Of a stretch of 64,000 nt of DNA, positions 62,768-64,000 are shown one piece after another. The DNA comes from Hungatella sp. UBA5385. GTDB taxonomy: Bacteria > Bacillota > Clostridia > Lachnospirales > Lachnospiraceae. The stretch covers positions 62,001-126,000 of the forward strand of contig DHOR01000030.1 of NCBI GenBank assembly GCA_002409995.1. Direction: 5' to 3'. The first letter of the stretch is position 1, and every line of letters starts with the position of its first letter. The translations under genes and the position numbers were made by a program. A model generated the notes under the pieces. That model had not been told where the DNA came from and ran no database searches. It saw only the letters and a list, made by a program, of their open reading frames with translations.

Positions 62768-63466
62768 CTATTTTAATTTATCTGATGCTTTTATATAATC
62801 GCTGTATTCCTGCACCAATTTACCTGCGTTTCTTGTTCCGCATAGGCTTACTCCAAGATATTCAAACATATACAGAACTGCTGCCATTGTAAATGTCCGC
62901 GGCACACCAGAAACCTTAATCTTTGTATTTCCTGACAGATTTTCTTTCATAATCTGCACCTGATGCTCTGTGGGGAATGCTTGAGAACCTGTAGCCGTCT
63001 TAACGTAAGTAACACCGCACTGGCAGCAGATTTTTGTTACTTCCGCAATTTCTTCATCTGTCAGGAATCCAACTTCAAAAATCAGCTTTGTATCACATCC
63101 ATCTCCACATATTCTGACAAATTCACTGATTTCATAACGAACAAGATCCCAGTTTCCATCTTTTACAGCTCCGATGTTTACCACCATATCACATGCCGTA
63201 CACCCAAGATCTACCATCTCCTGAAGTTCGAAAAGTTTTGATTTTGTAGACATCGCTCCATATGGGAAACCAATAACAGCACTGGGTCCTACATCAGATC
63301 CTTTTAATTCTTCTACAACCAGCTCTGCCCAGCAGGAATTTACATTCACTGCATTTACATTATATTTCTTTGCAATATTGCACGCCTCAATGATATCTTC
63401 TTTTTGTAAATTTGGCGCCAAATATGCCAAGTCCAGGTGTTTAGCAAATTCATTAACTGTTAACAT
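62768..63466 (-). CDS. deoC: Deoxyribose-phosphate aldolase
   Basis: Cleaves 2-deoxyribose-5-phosphate to glyceraldehyde-3-phosphate and acetaldehyde, class I. 232 residues: Asp93 (ACDMVVNIGAVKDG), Schiff-base Lys156 (TYVKTATG) and Lys184 (IKVSGVPRT) correspond to Asp102, Lys167 and Lys201 of the E. coli enzyme. The usual SGGxR after Lys184 is SGVPR. GGAGGAG before the ATG. First gene of the operon, 11 bases before the aldolase-like gene. Confidence 0.95.
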   Translation of the reverse strand: MLTVNEFAKHLDLAYLAPNLQKEDIIEACNIAKKYNVNAVNVNSCWAELVVEELKGSDVGPSAVIGFPYGAMSTKSKLFELQEMVDLGCTACDMVVNIGAVKDGNWDLVRYEISEFVRICGDGCDTKLIFEVGFLTDEEIAEVTKICCQCGVTYVKTATGSQAFPTEHQVQIMKENLSGNTKIKVSGVPRTFTMAAVLYMFEYLGVSLCGTRNAGKLVQEYSDYIKASDKLK

Positions 63467-63532
63467 CGTACATCTCCTCCTGATATTTAACTTTCTTTCC
63501 TTATATTAATGCGCATTTTCAATTTAACCGGC

Positions 63533-63597
63533 TTGTTATAATCACAATATAATACCTTTTTCATGTTTTGTCAATATCATTTGTTGTATTAATCACA
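63533..63597 (-). promoter_or_regulatory. deo operon promoter flanked by repeated sites
   Basis: Minus-strand promoter TTGACA (63569-63574), 17 bp, TATATT (63546-63551). On each side lies a similar site (plus-strand sequence): TTGTTATAATCACA at 63533-63546, just downstream of the -10, and TTGTTGTATTAATCACA at 63581-63597, upstream of the -35, ~50 bp apart. They are candidate DeoR operators that could loop over the promoter. Further upstream 63625-63637 is CCAAC-TTT-GTTGG and at 63661-63680 TTTGGTAA occurs twice 11 bp apart. Confidence 0.6.
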
Positions 63598-63747
63598 TTT
63601 TAAGGCGAAGTTTTTGTTATTGTACCAACTTTGTTGGGCTATTTTGTTATATTTTACTCATTTTGGTAACATTTGGTAATTATACTCTATTCATAAAAGT
63701 TGAAAATTACAATCCTCTACAGATTTGACAAAACTAACAAACAAATC
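63598..63747. other. AT-rich region upstream of the deo promoter
   Basis: Holds the short inverted and direct repeats noted with the promoter but no gene; the remainder shows nothing recognisable. Confidence 0.5.
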
Positions 63748-63791
63748 AAAAAAAGCTATGTGCTCCCAACTTTCATCAGCAGCCCATAGCT
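63748..63791 (-). terminator. Terminator of the partial gene at the window end
   Basis: AGCTATG ... CATAGCT stem (63754-63760 with 63785-63791), followed on the minus strand by seven T. It ends the transcript that enters from beyond 64000. Confidence 0.8.
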
Positions 63792-63871
63792 CTCTTACTA
63801 TTAACCATCTCATTTAACAGGTCATATTAAATCTAATAAGATAATGACCATAGGTTAAAAATGACTCATAT

Positions 63872-64000
63872 TTAATTAAACCCAAAAAACTTCTGTGTAA
63901 TCTTATAACCTGCAATAGAAAACTTCCTACCGCTCTTACCCGGAAGGTTGGTCCCCTGTCCCAGGAACCCCCAGCGCAGCCTCATATAGAGAGGAAAACT
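63872..64000 (-). CDS. Unknown protein, last 42 residues
   Basis: An open minus-strand frame enters from the window end and stops with TAA at 63872. The 42 residues are basic and contain LRWGFLGQGTNLPGKSGRK and YKITQKFFGFN; a terminator follows at ~80 bases, so it is a real gene end. The family cannot be identified from this piece. Confidence 0.55.
   Translation of the reverse strand, partial: SFPLYMRLRWGFLGQGTNLPGKSGRKFSIAGYKITQKFFGFN

Noticed and set aside
1..64000. CRISPR arrays, rRNA or tRNA genes, complete insertion sequences, phage genes
   Set aside because: Scanned for regular direct repeats with spacers, conserved RNA cores, transposase motifs and structural phage proteins; none seen apart from the element remnants described.

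Overview
The window looks like a chromosomal segment of a low-to-moderate GC, anaerobic, spore-forming Clostridia member, most likely a Lachnospiraceae-type gut anaerobe. This is inferred from a Spo0E-type sporulation phosphatase, a class III (oxygen-sensitive) ribonucleotide reductase, SigA-type sigma factor, ScpAB, HPr with His15 and Ser46, and Gram-positive ribosome binding sites before nearly every gene. The species cannot be fixed from sequence alone. No rRNA, tRNA or CRISPR array was found.

Layout: (1) 1-3.8 kb holds the 3' part of an MFS gene, spo0E-like, lgt and ychF. (2) 3.8-9.2 kb is an accessory island of decayed parts: hypothetical genes, a truncated serine recombinase, a truncated MobV relaxase, an XRE regulator with a palindromic operator, an AraC/GyrI-like regulator and a nucleotide-kinase-like pseudogene. 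It lies exactly between two inverted copies of a ~241 bp structured repeat. (3) 9.2-35 kb is core housekeeping: MFS, ptsH, queH, sigA, lipid kinase, mutY, birA, argF, patatin, SPFH/NfeD, an rRNA/tRNA methyltransferase, nadE, MATE, an Fe-S type Rrf2 regulator with tcdA, an Na+-dependent transporter, nrdD, hflX, a TPR lipoprotein, dut, scpB/scpA and a phosphoesterase. (4) 35-43 kb is envelope-related: a D,D-carboxypeptidase with wall-binding repeats and a Bce-type ABC transporter plus two-component system. (5) 43.5-51.1 kb is a GntR-controlled uptake/catabolic operon: livKHMGF, an amidohydrolase and an MtaA/CmuA-type zinc methyltransferase. (6) 52.2-63.6 kb is a large deoxynucleoside operon: deoC, a transaldolase-family aldolase, deoB, an alcohol dehydrogenase, a BMP-type nucleoside ABC transporter, purine nucleoside phosphorylase, a VOC protein and deoR. 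The window ends in the 3' end of an unidentified gene.

How they work together: the deo block would import nucleosides, split them, move phosphate from C1 to C5, cleave deoxyribose-5-phosphate to glyceraldehyde-3-phosphate and acetaldehyde, and dispose of the acetaldehyde by reduction. The liv block would import an unknown amino-acid-like or amide compound, hydrolyse it and possibly demethylate it. Several regulatory circuits can be read directly: a consensus promoter with two TGTATACA sites before livK, two NrdR boxes before nrdD, and repeated TTGT...ATCACA sites around the deoC promoter.

The items most worth a second look are the covarying palindromic repeat, the transaldolase-like protein in the deo operon, the liv/amidohydrolase/methyltransferase module, and the NrdD with a fused redoxin domain.
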